Part shown: positions 45,623-54,211 of the stretch, one piece after another
Layout: each line of letters begins with the position of its first letter
Position numbering within the stretch: the first letter of the stretch is position 1
Notes under the pieces: generated by a model
Database searches by the model: none
Told to the model about the DNA's origin: nothing
The model's input: the letters and a program-made list of their open reading frames with translations, nothing else
Source: Candidatus Gastranaerophilales bacterium
Lineage (GTDB): Bacteria; Cyanobacteriota; Vampirovibrionia; Gastranaerophilales; Gastranaerophilaceae
Assembly: GCA_944323195.1 (NCBI GenBank)
Contig: CALURR010000005.1
Location: forward strand, 1-64,000
Direction: 5' to 3'
Length of the DNA: 64,000 bases
Made by a program: the position numbers and the translations under genes

Positions 45623-46967
45623 GTACACCTGAAGCGCTTGCTTGCATTAAACCTCTTGTAACACCTGCGCCATCGCCGATTGCAAAGAGATTTTTAACTC
45701 CAAGAGTTTCAAGTTCGTTTGAAATTAAAACTCTTGCTGAATAGAATTTAACTTCGATACCATATAAAAGAGTGTATCTTGAAGCAACACCGGGAGCAAT
45801 CTTATCAAGTGCATATAGCATTTCGATTATGCTCAATAGTTGTCTATATGGTAAAACTAAGCTTAAATCACCGGGAGTAGCACATTCAAGAGTTGGTTGA
45901 ATGATTGACTCTTTAATTCTTTGAGGAGTTGAACGTCTGCCATCTAATAAATCGCCAAATCTTTGAACTAAAATACCGCCTGATAACATATTTGCTAATG
46001 ATGCTATGTGTTGACCATATTTTATAGGTTCATGGAATGGTTCTGTGAATTTTTTAGAAACCAATAGAGCAAAGTTTGTGTTAGGAGTTTTCTTATCAGC
46101 GTAAGAATGACCATTAACGGTTGAAATGCCGTTATAGTTTTCATTAACTACTTCGCCATTAGGATTCATACAGAATGTTCTAACTTCATCGCCAAAAGTT
46201 GGCGCATGGTAAATTAATTTTGATTCATATAATCTTGATGTAATAGGTTCTATAACTGCAGCAGGTAATTCAACACGAACACCAACATCGACTGCATTAT
46301 TTACCATTTCAATTTTATGTTTAATAAATTGTTGGCTTAACCAATCTGCTCCTTCACGCCCTGGAGCAACCACAACATAATCAGCAAAATATTCATTTCC
46401 TTGACGAGTTGTAAAGCCTTTAATTACGCCATCTTTAATTATTAATTCTTCAACTTGTTCATTGTTTATTATATCAATTCTATCCATTAGATAATCTTGC
46501 ATAGATTTTAGAACAGCTAATGATTTTTCTGTTCCTAAGTGGCGAACAGGTGAATGAACAAGTTTTAATTCTGCTAATGTTGCAGCATGTTCAATATCGG
46601 CAAAATCTGCTCTATTTGTGCCAAATACAGTTTGTGTTGCACCATGGTCAAGATAGATGTTGTCGCAGTATTCGATTAAATTTTCAACATCAGAATATGG
46701 CATGTAATCAACCAAATGACCGCCAACTTCAGGAGTTAGGGTTAGTTTGCCATCTGAAAAAGCACCTGCTCCGCCCCAGCCGCATAACAAACCGCAAGTT
46801 TTGCAGCTAAGACATTTTTTTTGACCTTCTCTTATAGGACAAATTCTTTTTTCTATTTTTCTGCCTTTTTCAATTAATAAAACTTTCCAATCGGGTTTTA
46901 GTTTTGTGATTTCTAAAGCAGTAAAAATTCCCGCAGGGCCACCCCCAACTATTGCAACATTGTACAT
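45594..46967 (-). CDS. FAD-dependent dehydrogenase (COG2509 type)
   Basis: A 457-aa flavoprotein. The N-terminal dinucleotide-binding motif is VAIVGGGPAGIFTALE (about 4-19). A cysteine-rich segment, CLSCKTCGLLCGWGGAGAFS (about 55-74), could bind iron-sulfur or be redox-active. Later come YVVVAPGREGADWLSQQF and the C-terminal FAD-closing segment GVKNLFAIGDGAGVTRGLMQ. The family is uncharacterised and may reduce unsaturated or thiol substrates. First gene of an operon with the unknown cysteine protein and the BadF-type activator. Confidence 0.88.
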   Translation of the reverse strand: MYNVAIVGGGPAGIFTALEITKLKPDWKVLLIEKGRKIEKRICPIREGQKKCLSCKTCGLLCGWGGAGAFSDGKLTLTPEVGGHLVDYMPYSDVENLIEYCDNIYLDHGATQTVFGTNRADFADIEHAATLAELKLVHSPVRHLGTEKSLAVLKSMQDYLMDRIDIINNEQVEELIIKDGVIKGFTTRQGNEYFADYVVVAPGREGADWLSQQFIKHKIEMVNNAVDVGVRVELPAAVIEPITSRLYESKLIYHAPTFGDEVRTFCMNPNGEVVNENYNGISTVNGHSYADKKTPNTNFALLVSKKFTEPFHEPIKYGQHIASLANMLSGGILVQRFGDLLDGRRSTPQRIKESIIQPTLECATPGDLSLVLPYRQLLSIIEMLYALDKIAPGVASRYTLLYGIEVKFYSARVLISNELETLGVKNLFAIGDGAGVTRGLMQASASGVHVARVIANR

Positions 46968-47114
46968 CTTATTTCCTTTTATTACAGTGATAACTAAATT
47001 AACGGGAAAACATCCTATCTTATTTTACTACAAACAAATTAAATCTAAATATTTTTACTTGAATTTTTAACATTCGTTTAATATTATGGTAAATATAGAT
47101 AAAAGGGTTTAATT

Positions 47115-47726
47115 ATGTACGGAATAAATGAATATAAAATAATGGATTATGTGCCTACAGTTATCGAAGCATCAAGCAGAGGAGAACGCTCGTTTGATAT
47201 TTTTTCAAGATTATTAAGAGAAAGAATTGTTTTTCTTGGCTCTGAAATTGATGATGACGTTGCTAATTCAATTGTTGCTCAATTATTGCTTTTAGATAGT
47301 GAAAACCCTGAAAAAGATATTATGCTTTATATTAACTCCCCAGGGGGCGTTATTACAGCAGGTATGGCAATTTATGACACCATGAAATTAATTAAAGCTC
47401 CCGTTTCAACAATTTGTCTTGGTGATGCTGCTTCAATGGGTGCGTTTTTATTATCCGGCGGAACAAAAGGCAAAAGATTAGCTTTACCTAATTCAAGAAT
47501 TATGATACACCAACCCTTGGGTGGTGCTAAAGGTCAAGCAACTGACATTGAAATTGAAGCAAAAGAAATTTTAAGAATGAAAGCTATGTTAAATGAGCTT
47601 TTGGCTGAACATACAGGTCAAAAACTTGAAACTATTAAAAAAGACACAGAGCGTGATAATTTTATGTCTGCTCAAGAAGCTCTTGAATATGGCTTAATTG
47701 ATAAAATTATTACAAAAGAAAATTAA
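47115..47726 (+). CDS. clpP: ATP-dependent Clp protease proteolytic subunit
   Basis: Serine peptidase that forms the double-ring chamber fed by ClpX/ClpA/ClpC. The 203-aa protein carries the triad S107 ([11 protein letters not shown]), H132 ([14 protein letters not shown]) and D181 ([18 protein letters not shown]). [18 protein letters not shown] is also standard. The ribosome binding site is AAAAGGG before the ATG. No clpX or tig is adjacent, so it stands alone here. Confidence 0.97.
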   Translation: MYGINEYKIMDYVPTVIEASSRGERSFDIFSRLLRERIVFLGSEIDDDVANSIVAQLLLLDSENPEKDIMLYINSPGGVITAGMAIYDTMKLIKAPVSTICLGDAASMGAFLLSGGTKGKRLALPNSRIMIHQPLGGAKGQATDIEIEAKEILRMKAMLNELLAEHTGQKLETIKKDTERDNFMSAQEALEYGLIDKIITKEN

Positions 47727-47734
47727 TTCTAACC

Positions 47735-47763
47735 TTGAAAAACATGTTTTTTGGTGCTATACT
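47735..47763 (+). promoter_or_regulatory. Strong promoter of the 83-aa gene
   Basis: TTGAAA (47735-47740), a 17-base spacer, TG-C-TATACT (47758-47763). Transcription would begin near 47770, leaving a 20-base leader with an AAAGG ribosome binding site. This rules out the upstream in-frame TTG at 47751 as start. Confidence 0.7.
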
Positions 47764-47789
47764 ATAGTGTCAATTTTGAAAGGTTGGAT

Positions 47790-48041
47790 ATGTCTTTAGT
47801 TGCTCAATTAGCAAGACAAAGTTTAATAGCTCAAAGGAATAATTTGCAATTTCAAATGTTGCAAAACAATTCTTTACAAAGAGGCATGTTGAATAATCCT
47901 CTTTTTATGGGCAATCTTGAAATGGCAAATCGGGCTGAGTCATCACTTATGTTGGATAACATTAATGCCTCCTCGCAACTAATGGCTATAAATGCCGAGC
48001 TAGATGCTCTAAACAACACCAAATTAAACTACTTAGCCTAG
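47790..48041 (+). CDS. Hypothetical protein, 83 aa
   Basis: A small soluble protein rich in leucine, asparagine, glutamine and methionine, predicted wholly helical (MSLVAQLARQSLIAQRNN). It has its own strong promoter, a good ribosome binding site and a terminator directly behind, so it is an independent and probably well-expressed gene. I recognise no family. The composition resembles small secreted or structural helical proteins, but this is weak evidence. Confidence 0.6.
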   Translation: MSLVAQLARQSLIAQRNNLQFQMLQNNSLQRGMLNNPLFMGNLEMANRAESSLMLDNINASSQLMAINAELDALNNTKLNYLA

Positions 48042-48060
48042 TTAAATTAAATAGTTTTAA

Positions 48061-48093
48061 AAAAAAGACCGATTTATTTAAATCGGTCTTTTT
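48061..48093. terminator. Bidirectional terminator
   Basis: AAAAAGACCGATTT and AAATCGGTCTTTTT form a stem of about 13 bp around ATTT, with a T tract on both strands. It serves both the 83-aa gene and the convergent hisS. Confidence 0.92.
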
Positions 48094-48097
48094 ATAT

Positions 48098-49333
48098 TTA
48101 CAATAAATCATTAAAATTTTCTATTTTCTTTTGTTCTCCGCTATTTAGGTCTTTTACACTATAGAAACCTTTTTCTATCTCGTCTTCGCCTAAGATAATA
48201 GCGTAATTTGCGCATTTTGAGGCTTTTTCCAGTTGTTTTGTGAATTTTCTTTTTTGCATATCAAATTCAACTTTTTTGTTTTGGCTTCTTAATTTTTGCG
48301 CCAGTTTTAGGGCTTCTTTTGTGTTTGTTGAAACAATATAATAATCTAATTTAGGAGTTTCTTTTTTATCAACAAGGCTAAACAGTCTTTCAACTCCCAT
48401 TGCAAAACCAACAGCAGGAGTTGGTGTGCCGCCTAGCATTTCGACTAATCCGTCATATCTTCCACCTCCGCAAACGGCACTTTGAGAACCCAGTGCGGAA
48501 GATTTAATTTCAAAAACTGTTCTATTGTAGTAATCTAAGCCCCTAACAAGAAGCTTATTTCTTTGATATTTGATATTTAGTTCATCTAAATATCCTAATA
48601 ATGTGTTGAAATGTTCCTTGCATTCATCACAAATATAGTCATTAAAAATAACTTTTTTTACTTCTTCTTTTTCAAATATTTTCTGACAACTTTCATTTTT
48701 GCAATCAAGTATTCTTAAAGGATTTTTTTCATAGCGCATTTTGCAATCGTCACACATATTATCAAGATGTGGTTTTAGGACTTCTTTAATAGAATTTCTA
48801 TAATCATTTTTGCATTTAGGGCAGCCTAGAGAATTTAATTCTACTTCTAAATTTCCTAAACCTACTGATTTTAAAAATTCAACAGCAGATAAAATAACTT
48901 CAGCGTCAGCTGATGGTTCATTTATTCCAAACATTTCAACGCCGATTTGATGGAATTGACGTTGTCTGCCTGCTTGAGGGCGTTCATATCTAAACATTGG
49001 TCCAAAATACCAGAATTTTTGCGGCGGGCTTTGGCGGTTTAGGTTGTGTTCAATGTATGCCCTAACAACTCCGGCTGTGTTTTCAGGGCGAAGTGTAATG
49101 GATGACGAATTTTTATCAGCCCCGCCAACGCTAAATGTATACATTTCTTTGTTAACTATATCGGTTGAATCGCCAACACCTCTTTGAAAAAGTTCTGTTG
49201 CTTCGAAAATCGGAGTTTTGATTTCATTGAAACCTGCATTTTGAAATACGTTTTTGGCATTTTCTAAAATCCACTGCCAAGTAGGTATTTCATCATTTAA
49301 AATATCTTTTGTTCCACGTTGTGCTTTAATCAT
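48098..49333 (-). CDS. hisS: Histidine-tRNA ligase
   Basis: Class II aminoacyl-tRNA synthetase. Typical segments are RGTKDILNDEIPTWQWI near the start, motif 2 KFWYFGPMFRYERPQAGRQRQFHQIGVE (read as FWYFGPMFRYERPQAGR), LVRGLDYYNRTVFEI and the motif 3 region VGFAMGVERL. The C-terminal anticodon-binding domain follows. The ATG at 49333 has an AAAGGAAAG site and gives a 411-aa protein of normal length; the upstream TTG at 49354 is unlikely. Confidence 0.96.
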   Translation of the reverse strand: MIKAQRGTKDILNDEIPTWQWILENAKNVFQNAGFNEIKTPIFEATELFQRGVGDSTDIVNKEMYTFSVGGADKNSSSITLRPENTAGVVRAYIEHNLNRQSPPQKFWYFGPMFRYERPQAGRQRQFHQIGVEMFGINEPSADAEVILSAVEFLKSVGLGNLEVELNSLGCPKCKNDYRNSIKEVLKPHLDNMCDDCKMRYEKNPLRILDCKNESCQKIFEKEEVKKVIFNDYICDECKEHFNTLLGYLDELNIKYQRNKLLVRGLDYYNRTVFEIKSSALGSQSAVCGGGRYDGLVEMLGGTPTPAVGFAMGVERLFSLVDKKETPKLDYYIVSTNTKEALKLAQKLRSQNKKVEFDMQKRKFTKQLEKASKCANYAIILGEDEIEKGFYSVKDLNSGEQKKIENFNDLL

Positions 49334-49387
49334 AGTCTTTCCTTTAAATTTCAATTTTTATTTTACTATAAAAATAATTTTGAAACT

Positions 49388-49425
49388 AAAAAGCCGATGA
49401 AATCATTTAGATTTATCGGCTTTTT
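49388..49425 (-). terminator. Rho-independent terminator after pgk
   Basis: AAAAAGCCGAT and ATCGGCTTTTT form an 11-bp stem with a partly paired 16-base loop and a T tract on the minus strand, 20 bases after the pgk stop. Confidence 0.9.
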
Positions 49426-49445
49426 GTGGTTGTTTTTATTTGAAA

Positions 49446-50645
49446 TTAGTCATCTAGAGCATCAACACCGGGAAGAATTTTTCCTTCGATGAATTCTAGT
49501 GATGCGCCGCCGCCTGTAGAAACGTGAGTGAAATCTTCAGCTTTTGCAAATTTCTTAGCTGCAGAAACTGAATCGCCACCACCAATAACAGATGTTGCAC
49601 CGTTTTTAGTAGCTTCAACAATAGCTGCTAAAACTGCTTTTGTACCTTGTGCAAATTTAGGATTTTCAAAAGCACCTACAGGGCCGTTCATAAGAATTGT
49701 TTTAGATGATTTAATAACATCAGCAAATGCTTTTTGAGTGTTTGGACCTGCGTCAACGCCTTCAAAACCATCAGGAATGTTTGTAACATCTACTACTTTA
49801 TTTTCGCCGTTTCCTGAAAAATCGTTTGTAGCCAATACATCAGTAGCTAAAACCAAGTTAACACCTTTTGCTTTAGCTTTTGCTTCAATAGCTTTAGCAG
49901 TTTCTAATTGGTCATCTTCGCAAATTGAGTTGCCAATTTTGCCACCGTTAGCTTTAACAAATGTATAAGCCATTCCGCCGCCAATGATTAAATTATCAAC
50001 TTTTTCGATTAAGTTTTCTAAAACGCCGATTTTAGTTGAAACTTTAGCACCGCCAACAATAGCAGTAAATGGGTGCTCAGGATTATCAAGAGCAGAACCT
50101 AAACATCTTAATTCTTTTTCCATTAATAAACCTGAAACTGCAGGTTTTAAAATTTTAGCTAATTTAGCAGTTGAAGTGTGTTTTCTGTGTGCTGCGCCAA
50201 ATGCGTCATTTACATAAAAATCGCCAAGTTTAGCAAGTTCATTAGCAAAAGTCATGTCATCATCTTTTGCTTCTTCGGCTTTATAAAATCTGATGTTTTC
50301 TAATAATGCAACTTGACCGTCTTTTAGGGCTTCAAGCTCTTTATCAGCGCCTTCGCCAACTAAAGATTTAACAAATAATACATCTTGACCTAAAACTTTT
50401 GATAAATATTTTGCAACAGGTTCAAGTGAAAATTCAGGTTTAACTTCTCCTTTTGGTCTTCCTAAGTGTGCCATTAAGATAACTTTAGCACCTTTTTCAG
50501 TCAAAAAATTAACTGTAGGAATGATTGCTTGTATTCTTGTATCGTCAGATACATTGTTGTTTTCATCTAAAGGTACGTTAATATCAACTCTAACTAGAGC
50601 TCTTTTTCCTTTGATGTCGCCTAAATCTTTAATGGATTTTTTCAT
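49446..50645 (-). CDS. pgk: Phosphoglycerate kinase
   Basis: Glycolytic enzyme making ATP from 1,3-bisphosphoglycerate. The 399-aa protein starts with the family segment KRALVRVDINVPLDENN and has MAHLGRPKGEVKPEFSL, NDAFGAAHRKHTST, GGAKVSTKIGVLENLI and the C-terminal GGGDSVSAAKKF. It has a canonical AAGGAG ribosome binding site and its own terminator. It stands as a single gene; gapA is not adjacent. GC-richer third positions and clean codons agree with high expression. Confidence 0.97.
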   Translation of the reverse strand: MKKSIKDLGDIKGKRALVRVDINVPLDENNNVSDDTRIQAIIPTVNFLTEKGAKVILMAHLGRPKGEVKPEFSLEPVAKYLSKVLGQDVLFVKSLVGEGADKELEALKDGQVALLENIRFYKAEEAKDDDMTFANELAKLGDFYVNDAFGAAHRKHTSTAKLAKILKPAVSGLLMEKELRCLGSALDNPEHPFTAIVGGAKVSTKIGVLENLIEKVDNLIIGGGMAYTFVKANGGKIGNSICEDDQLETAKAIEAKAKAKGVNLVLATDVLATNDFSGNGENKVVDVTNIPDGFEGVDAGPNTQKAFADVIKSSKTILMNGPVGAFENPKFAQGTKAVLAAIVEATKNGATSVIGGGDSVSAAKKFAKAEDFTHVSTGGGASLEFIEGKILPGVDALDD

Positions 50646-50716
50646 ATTAAAACTCCTTATTAAGTCGTACTTTATAAGGTAATTTTAAAATAAAGATAAA
50701 GATAGTTCAATAATAA

Positions 50717-50995
50717 TTATTTCTTAAATATTCTTTTAATGTTTTCAAATAAGTCCAAAAATAAATTTTTTATTATATCTGTAAAACTTTGCGATTGGAT
50801 TTCTTCTTCTATGTCATTTTCTTTTTCAAAAGAATCATCAGGATAATCTTTTGCTGATGAAAAATCTATTTCTTCTTCCTTTTCTTCTTTTTTGCCACGT
50901 TGAAAATATCCTGTATTTCCACCACCACCGGCGCAGGATTTGTGGCTTGCTTGAACATTGGAGAGGTTTCCCATTGGATTAAAATCAAATGACAT
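50717..50995 (-). CDS. Hypothetical protein, 92 aa
   Basis: The N-terminal half is glycine/asparagine-rich with HKSCAGGGGNTGYF. The middle is acidic and probably disordered, and the last 22 residues form an amphipathic basic helix (IIKNLFLDLFENIKRIFKK) that may bind membrane. A strong promoter lies upstream. No family is recognised. Confidence 0.5.
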   Translation of the reverse strand: MSFDFNPMGNLSNVQASHKSCAGGGGNTGYFQRGKKEEKEEEIDFSSAKDYPDDSFEKENDIEEEIQSQSFTDIIKNLFLDLFENIKRIFKK

Positions 50996-51017
50996 TCATT
51001 TTCTTCTTTCTACTATA

Positions 51018-51046
51018 ATTATAGCAGAAATTTGACTCTTCTTCAA
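51018..51046 (-). promoter_or_regulatory. Strong promoter of the 92-aa gene
   Basis: Minus strand: TTGAAG (51046-51041), 17-base spacer, TG-C-TATAAT with a perfect extended -10 (51026-51018). It begins right after the stop of the NrtR-like gene. Confidence 0.7.
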
Positions 51047-51733
51047 CTAAGAGAAGAAATGTCCTCTTTTAGAGTTGAGAGTAATGTTATCAAATGAATA
51101 AAGCGCTGCAGGTCTTTTTGAAACAGATTTTGTATACTCATTTGTTTCGACAAGAATATTTGATGATAACATTTTTTTTCTGAAATTTCTTTTATCAAGA
51201 GTTTTATTTAAAATCAGTTCATAGGATTTTTGTAATTCTGTTAAAGTGAACTTTTTGGGTAATAATTGGAATGCTATAGGGCACAATTCAAGGCGTTCAC
51301 GTGTTCTTTTTAGAGAATATTCGATAATTTCTTTGTGGTCAAATGCAAGCGGCGGAAGATTTTCAACTTCGTACCATTGAACATCGGCAACGCCTTCGGT
51401 TGCTTTAACGTCAAGTTTAATATCTTCGGCTCTCAAAAGCGCAAAATAAGCACAAGTTATAACACGAGCGTTAGGGTATCGCAGAGGATCACCGAATGTA
51501 TAGAGTTGTTCAAGGTAGATATTTGAAACACTTGTTTTTTCTTTTAAAACACGTAAAGCCGCGTCATCAATATTTTCGGACAATCTGATAAATCCTCCGG
51601 GGATTGACCATTTTCCTCTAAAAGGTTCATTGGCACGTTTTACTAATAAGACTTTTAACTTGTTATCGTTAATTGTTAAAATAACAACATCGACTGTGAC
51701 TTCGTGTGTTTTTGTTTCCGCAAATGTTCTCAT
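51047..51733 (-). CDS. Nudix/NrtR-like transcriptional regulator
   Basis: A 228-aa protein: Nudix domain (about 10-140) followed by a winged helix (about 150-225), the layout of NrtR, which controls NAD metabolism after binding ADP-ribose. The Nudix box region is GGFIRLSENIDDAALRVLKEK. Compared with GX5EX7REUXEEXGU, the R is present but the following E is V and the last E is K, so hydrolase activity is probably lost, as in known NrtR regulators. The ATG at 51733 is preferred over the upstream TTG at 51748, because the -10 box ends six bases before it. Confidence 0.82.
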   Translation of the reverse strand: MRTFAETKTHEVTVDVVILTINDNKLKVLLVKRANEPFRGKWSIPGGFIRLSENIDDAALRVLKEKTSVSNIYLEQLYTFGDPLRYPNARVITCAYFALLRAEDIKLDVKATEGVADVQWYEVENLPPLAFDHKEIIEYSLKRTRERLELCPIAFQLLPKKFTLTELQKSYELILNKTLDKRNFRKKMLSSNILVETNEYTKSVSKRPAALYSFDNITLNSKRGHFFS

Positions 51734-51739
51734 AAGCCT

Positions 51740-51768
51740 ATAATACAATAAATATCGATTTATGGCAA
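51740..51768 (-). promoter_or_regulatory. Leaderless promoter of the NrtR-like gene
   Basis: Minus strand: TTGCCA (51768-51763), 17-base spacer, TATTAT (51745-51740), six bases, then ATG at 51733. No Shine-Dalgarno sequence is present. Confidence 0.65.
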
Positions 51769-51787
51769 GTTTTACACTTAATAATAA

Positions 51788-53563
51788 TTAATCAATAATT
51801 CTTCCGTTAAATTGTTCAATCATCTCTTGAACCTTATGACTGTATTGTTTTTTTTCGTTTTCAGACATTTGTTTTTTTTCTTCAGGTTCTTTTGCTTGAT
51901 TTTCTTTAATCGGATTTTGTTGAGTTGGCTGAGCTGCCTGAGGTATGTAAGGCTGGGGCTGTGTTTGAGGCCTATTAAACGAGGGTTTGATTTCAATAAT
52001 TTTTGTATTTTCATCAATTCTTGAAAATTCAATTTTATAATCAATTCCTGAGGCTTTAATGGCATTTTCAAGCTGAGGCAGTTTTGAAGCTGACTTTGCT
52101 TGAGTTAATGTATTTTCATTTAAAAAGCCTAATGTTATAGTTTGGTTTTCAATTTTTACCAGTTTTGCAACACCTTTATAAAAAGCTCTAGCAGGCATTG
52201 AGGGGATAAGAGAAATTATATCCATCCAAATTTGAGCGCTGTCTTTAGATTGGATGTTGTTAACCTGTGGTTTTTCAATCGGTATTTCTTTTGTCGGCTC
52301 CGGAATTGGTGCAGGTTTTTGTTCTATAACAGGTTCTTTGTTTGCTATAGGCGAAACAGATTTTTCGATTGGTTTAGTTTGTTCAATTGGAGCTTGCATA
52401 TTGATTGCTGCAATTTTTGGATTTTGAGCTACAGGTTTAGTGTTTTGAATTTGGTTTGTTGTTAAATCAAGCCTTGAGGCTCCAATTGCAGCCAATTCCA
52501 TCCACAAGTAAGGATTTGTTGAAATTTTAATTTCTTTGTAATATTCAATAATTGTGTTTAAGATTTTAAATACTTTGTCTTTATCGAAATTTAAGGCTTT
52601 AATTTTTTCTATGTCGTCATCAATTAATGAGCTGAAATTTTTAATATTTTCAAGATTGTCTGAATTAAGCACCAAAATTACATTTCTTAAAAATTCAATA
52701 AAATTTTCTGCTAAATTTCTTGGTTCATTACCTTTTGAATAAATTTCATCAACGCAAATCAGTGCTGATTGTGTGTTTTGATTATAAATTTCTTTTAAAA
52801 GGTTTAATAATACATCAAAATTAATTTTTCCTAAAAGTTCTTCAATTAAATCTTTTGTAATTTCCTCTTTAACGCCTAGGATGCTAACTTGGTCTAATAG
52901 AGCCAAAGAATCTCTTAATCCCCCTGAAACATTTTTAGCTATTGTATATAGCGCTTCTTGGGTTATTTTAATATTTTCAAGGTCTGAAATTTCTCTTAGT
53001 CTTTTAACTATATCTTGAGTTGTAATTCTTCTTAAATCAAACCTCTGGCATCTTGAAATAATTGTTTCAAGGACCTTGTGGGGTTCTGTTGTGGCCAGAA
53101 TAAAAATAACATTTTTGGGCGGTTCTTCGAAAGTTTTCAAAAGCGCATTAAATGCGTCATTAGAGAGCATATGGACTTCATCTATGATGAAAATTTTATA
53201 TTTGCCATGGATTGGAGCGTATTGAACTTGGTTTATAAGTTCTTTTGCGTCTTGTATACCTCTATTTGATGCAGCGTCAATTTCAATTACATCAAGCCCT
53301 TGAGCGTTTGTGATGTCAATACAGCTTGCACATTTTTGACAAGGTTCCAGAGTTGGACCATGTTCACAATTAAGAGATTTGGCTAAAATTCTTGCACTTG
53401 AAGTTTTTCCTGTTCCTCTTGGCCCGCAAAATAAGTAAGCATTTGCAATTCTGTTTAATTCAATTGCATTGGACAACGCCTTGACAAGGCTTTCTTGACC
53501 CACTATATCTTTAAAAGATTGCGGACGATATTTTCTAAATAGAGGCAAGTAATTTTGTTCCAT
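51788..53563 (-). CDS. dnaX: DNA polymerase III subunit gamma/tau
   Basis: Clamp-loader ATPase. Walker A is GPRGTGKTS (residues 47-55), the zinc-binding cysteines are in NCEHGPTLEPCQKCASC, Walker B is FIIDEVHMLS, and ATTEPHKVLETIISRCQRFDL is also standard. Domains I-III fill about residues 1-365. A proline/glutamine-rich linker and a tau-like C-terminal domain complete 591 aa. A perfect TATAAT ends seven bases before the ATG and no ribosome binding site is seen, so the mRNA is probably leaderless. The gene is divergent from engB across 60 bases. Confidence 0.95.
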   Translation of the reverse strand: MEQNYLPLFRKYRPQSFKDIVGQESLVKALSNAIELNRIANAYLFCGPRGTGKTSSARILAKSLNCEHGPTLEPCQKCASCIDITNAQGLDVIEIDAASNRGIQDAKELINQVQYAPIHGKYKIFIIDEVHMLSNDAFNALLKTFEEPPKNVIFILATTEPHKVLETIISRCQRFDLRRITTQDIVKRLREISDLENIKITQEALYTIAKNVSGGLRDSLALLDQVSILGVKEEITKDLIEELLGKINFDVLLNLLKEIYNQNTQSALICVDEIYSKGNEPRNLAENFIEFLRNVILVLNSDNLENIKNFSSLIDDDIEKIKALNFDKDKVFKILNTIIEYYKEIKISTNPYLWMELAAIGASRLDLTTNQIQNTKPVAQNPKIAAINMQAPIEQTKPIEKSVSPIANKEPVIEQKPAPIPEPTKEIPIEKPQVNNIQSKDSAQIWMDIISLIPSMPARAFYKGVAKLVKIENQTITLGFLNENTLTQAKSASKLPQLENAIKASGIDYKIEFSRIDENTKIIEIKPSFNRPQTQPQPYIPQAAQPTQQNPIKENQAKEPEEKKQMSENEKKQYSHKVQEMIEQFNGRIID

Positions 53564-53570
53564 AGAATTT

Positions 53571-53576
53571 ATTATA
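53571..53576 (-). promoter_or_regulatory. -10 box of dnaX, leaderless
   Basis: Minus-strand TATAAT ends seven bases before the dnaX ATG at 53563. I see no good -35 at 17-18 bases and no Shine-Dalgarno sequence. Confidence 0.5.
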
Positions 53577-53623
53577 ATATAAAAAATCCATGCCCATGGT
53601 AAAATAAATAAAAAAAGGTAAAA

Positions 53624-54211
53624 ATGAAAATAAAAGACGCAAAATTTTTAATAAGTTCACCAAATTTAAAACTTTGCCCGAGTACAAATCTGGCGGAGTT
53701 TGCGCTTTTGGGGCGTTCTAATGTTGGAAAATCAACATTTATTAACACTTTGACTAATAGGCAAAAACTGGCTAAAACCTCTAATACCCCAGGGAAAACC
53801 AGATTAATTAACCTTTTTGAAATACAAAGTGAGAAAATACCGTTTATTTTAGCTGATTTGCCGGGGTATGGGTATGCAAAAGTGTCTAAAAAAGAACAAG
53901 AATCTTGGCAGAGAAATCTTGAAGAATATCTTTTAAAAAGAGAAAATTTGATTTGTTCAATTCAATTTATTGACGCTCGTCATGATATTCAAAAAAATGA
54001 TATTTTAATGCAGGAATGGCTTAAATATAATAAATTGCCCTGCATTAATATCTTAACTAAATGTGATTATATTTCAAGGAACGAAATAGCAAAAAAAATT
54101 GCTATAGTTGAAAAACAGTTTAATAATAAAACTCTTGCATTTTCATCTAAAAATCGAATTTATTGTGATGAAGTTGTTTCTTATTTGGTTAATTTAATTC
54201 AGAATAATTAA
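53624..54211 (+). CDS. engB: Ribosome-biogenesis GTPase EngB/YsxC
   Basis: GTPase for 50S subunit maturation. Motifs are G1 GRSNVGKST (about 31-39), G2 threonine in KTSNTPGKTR, G3 DLPGYGYAKVS and G4 LTKCDYI, with SFSSK-like G5 (FSSKN) near the end. The 195-aa length is typical. An AAAAGG site lies before the ATG. The 3' end overlaps convergent rsmG by 18 bases. Confidence 0.96.
   Translation: MKIKDAKFLISSPNLKLCPSTNLAEFALLGRSNVGKSTFINTLTNRQKLAKTSNTPGKTRLINLFEIQSEKIPFILADLPGYGYAKVSKKEQESWQRNLEEYLLKRENLICSIQFIDARHDIQKNDILMQEWLKYNKLPCINILTKCDYISRNEIAKKIAIVEKQFNNKTLAFSSKNRIYCDEVVSYLVNLIQNN

Noticed and set aside
51848-51879. Two A8 runs (on the coding strand) near the 3' end of dnaX, possible gamma/tau frameshift
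   Set aside because: They fall about residues 565-578 of 591, too close to the C terminus to produce a short gamma form; the low-complexity lysine codons explain them.
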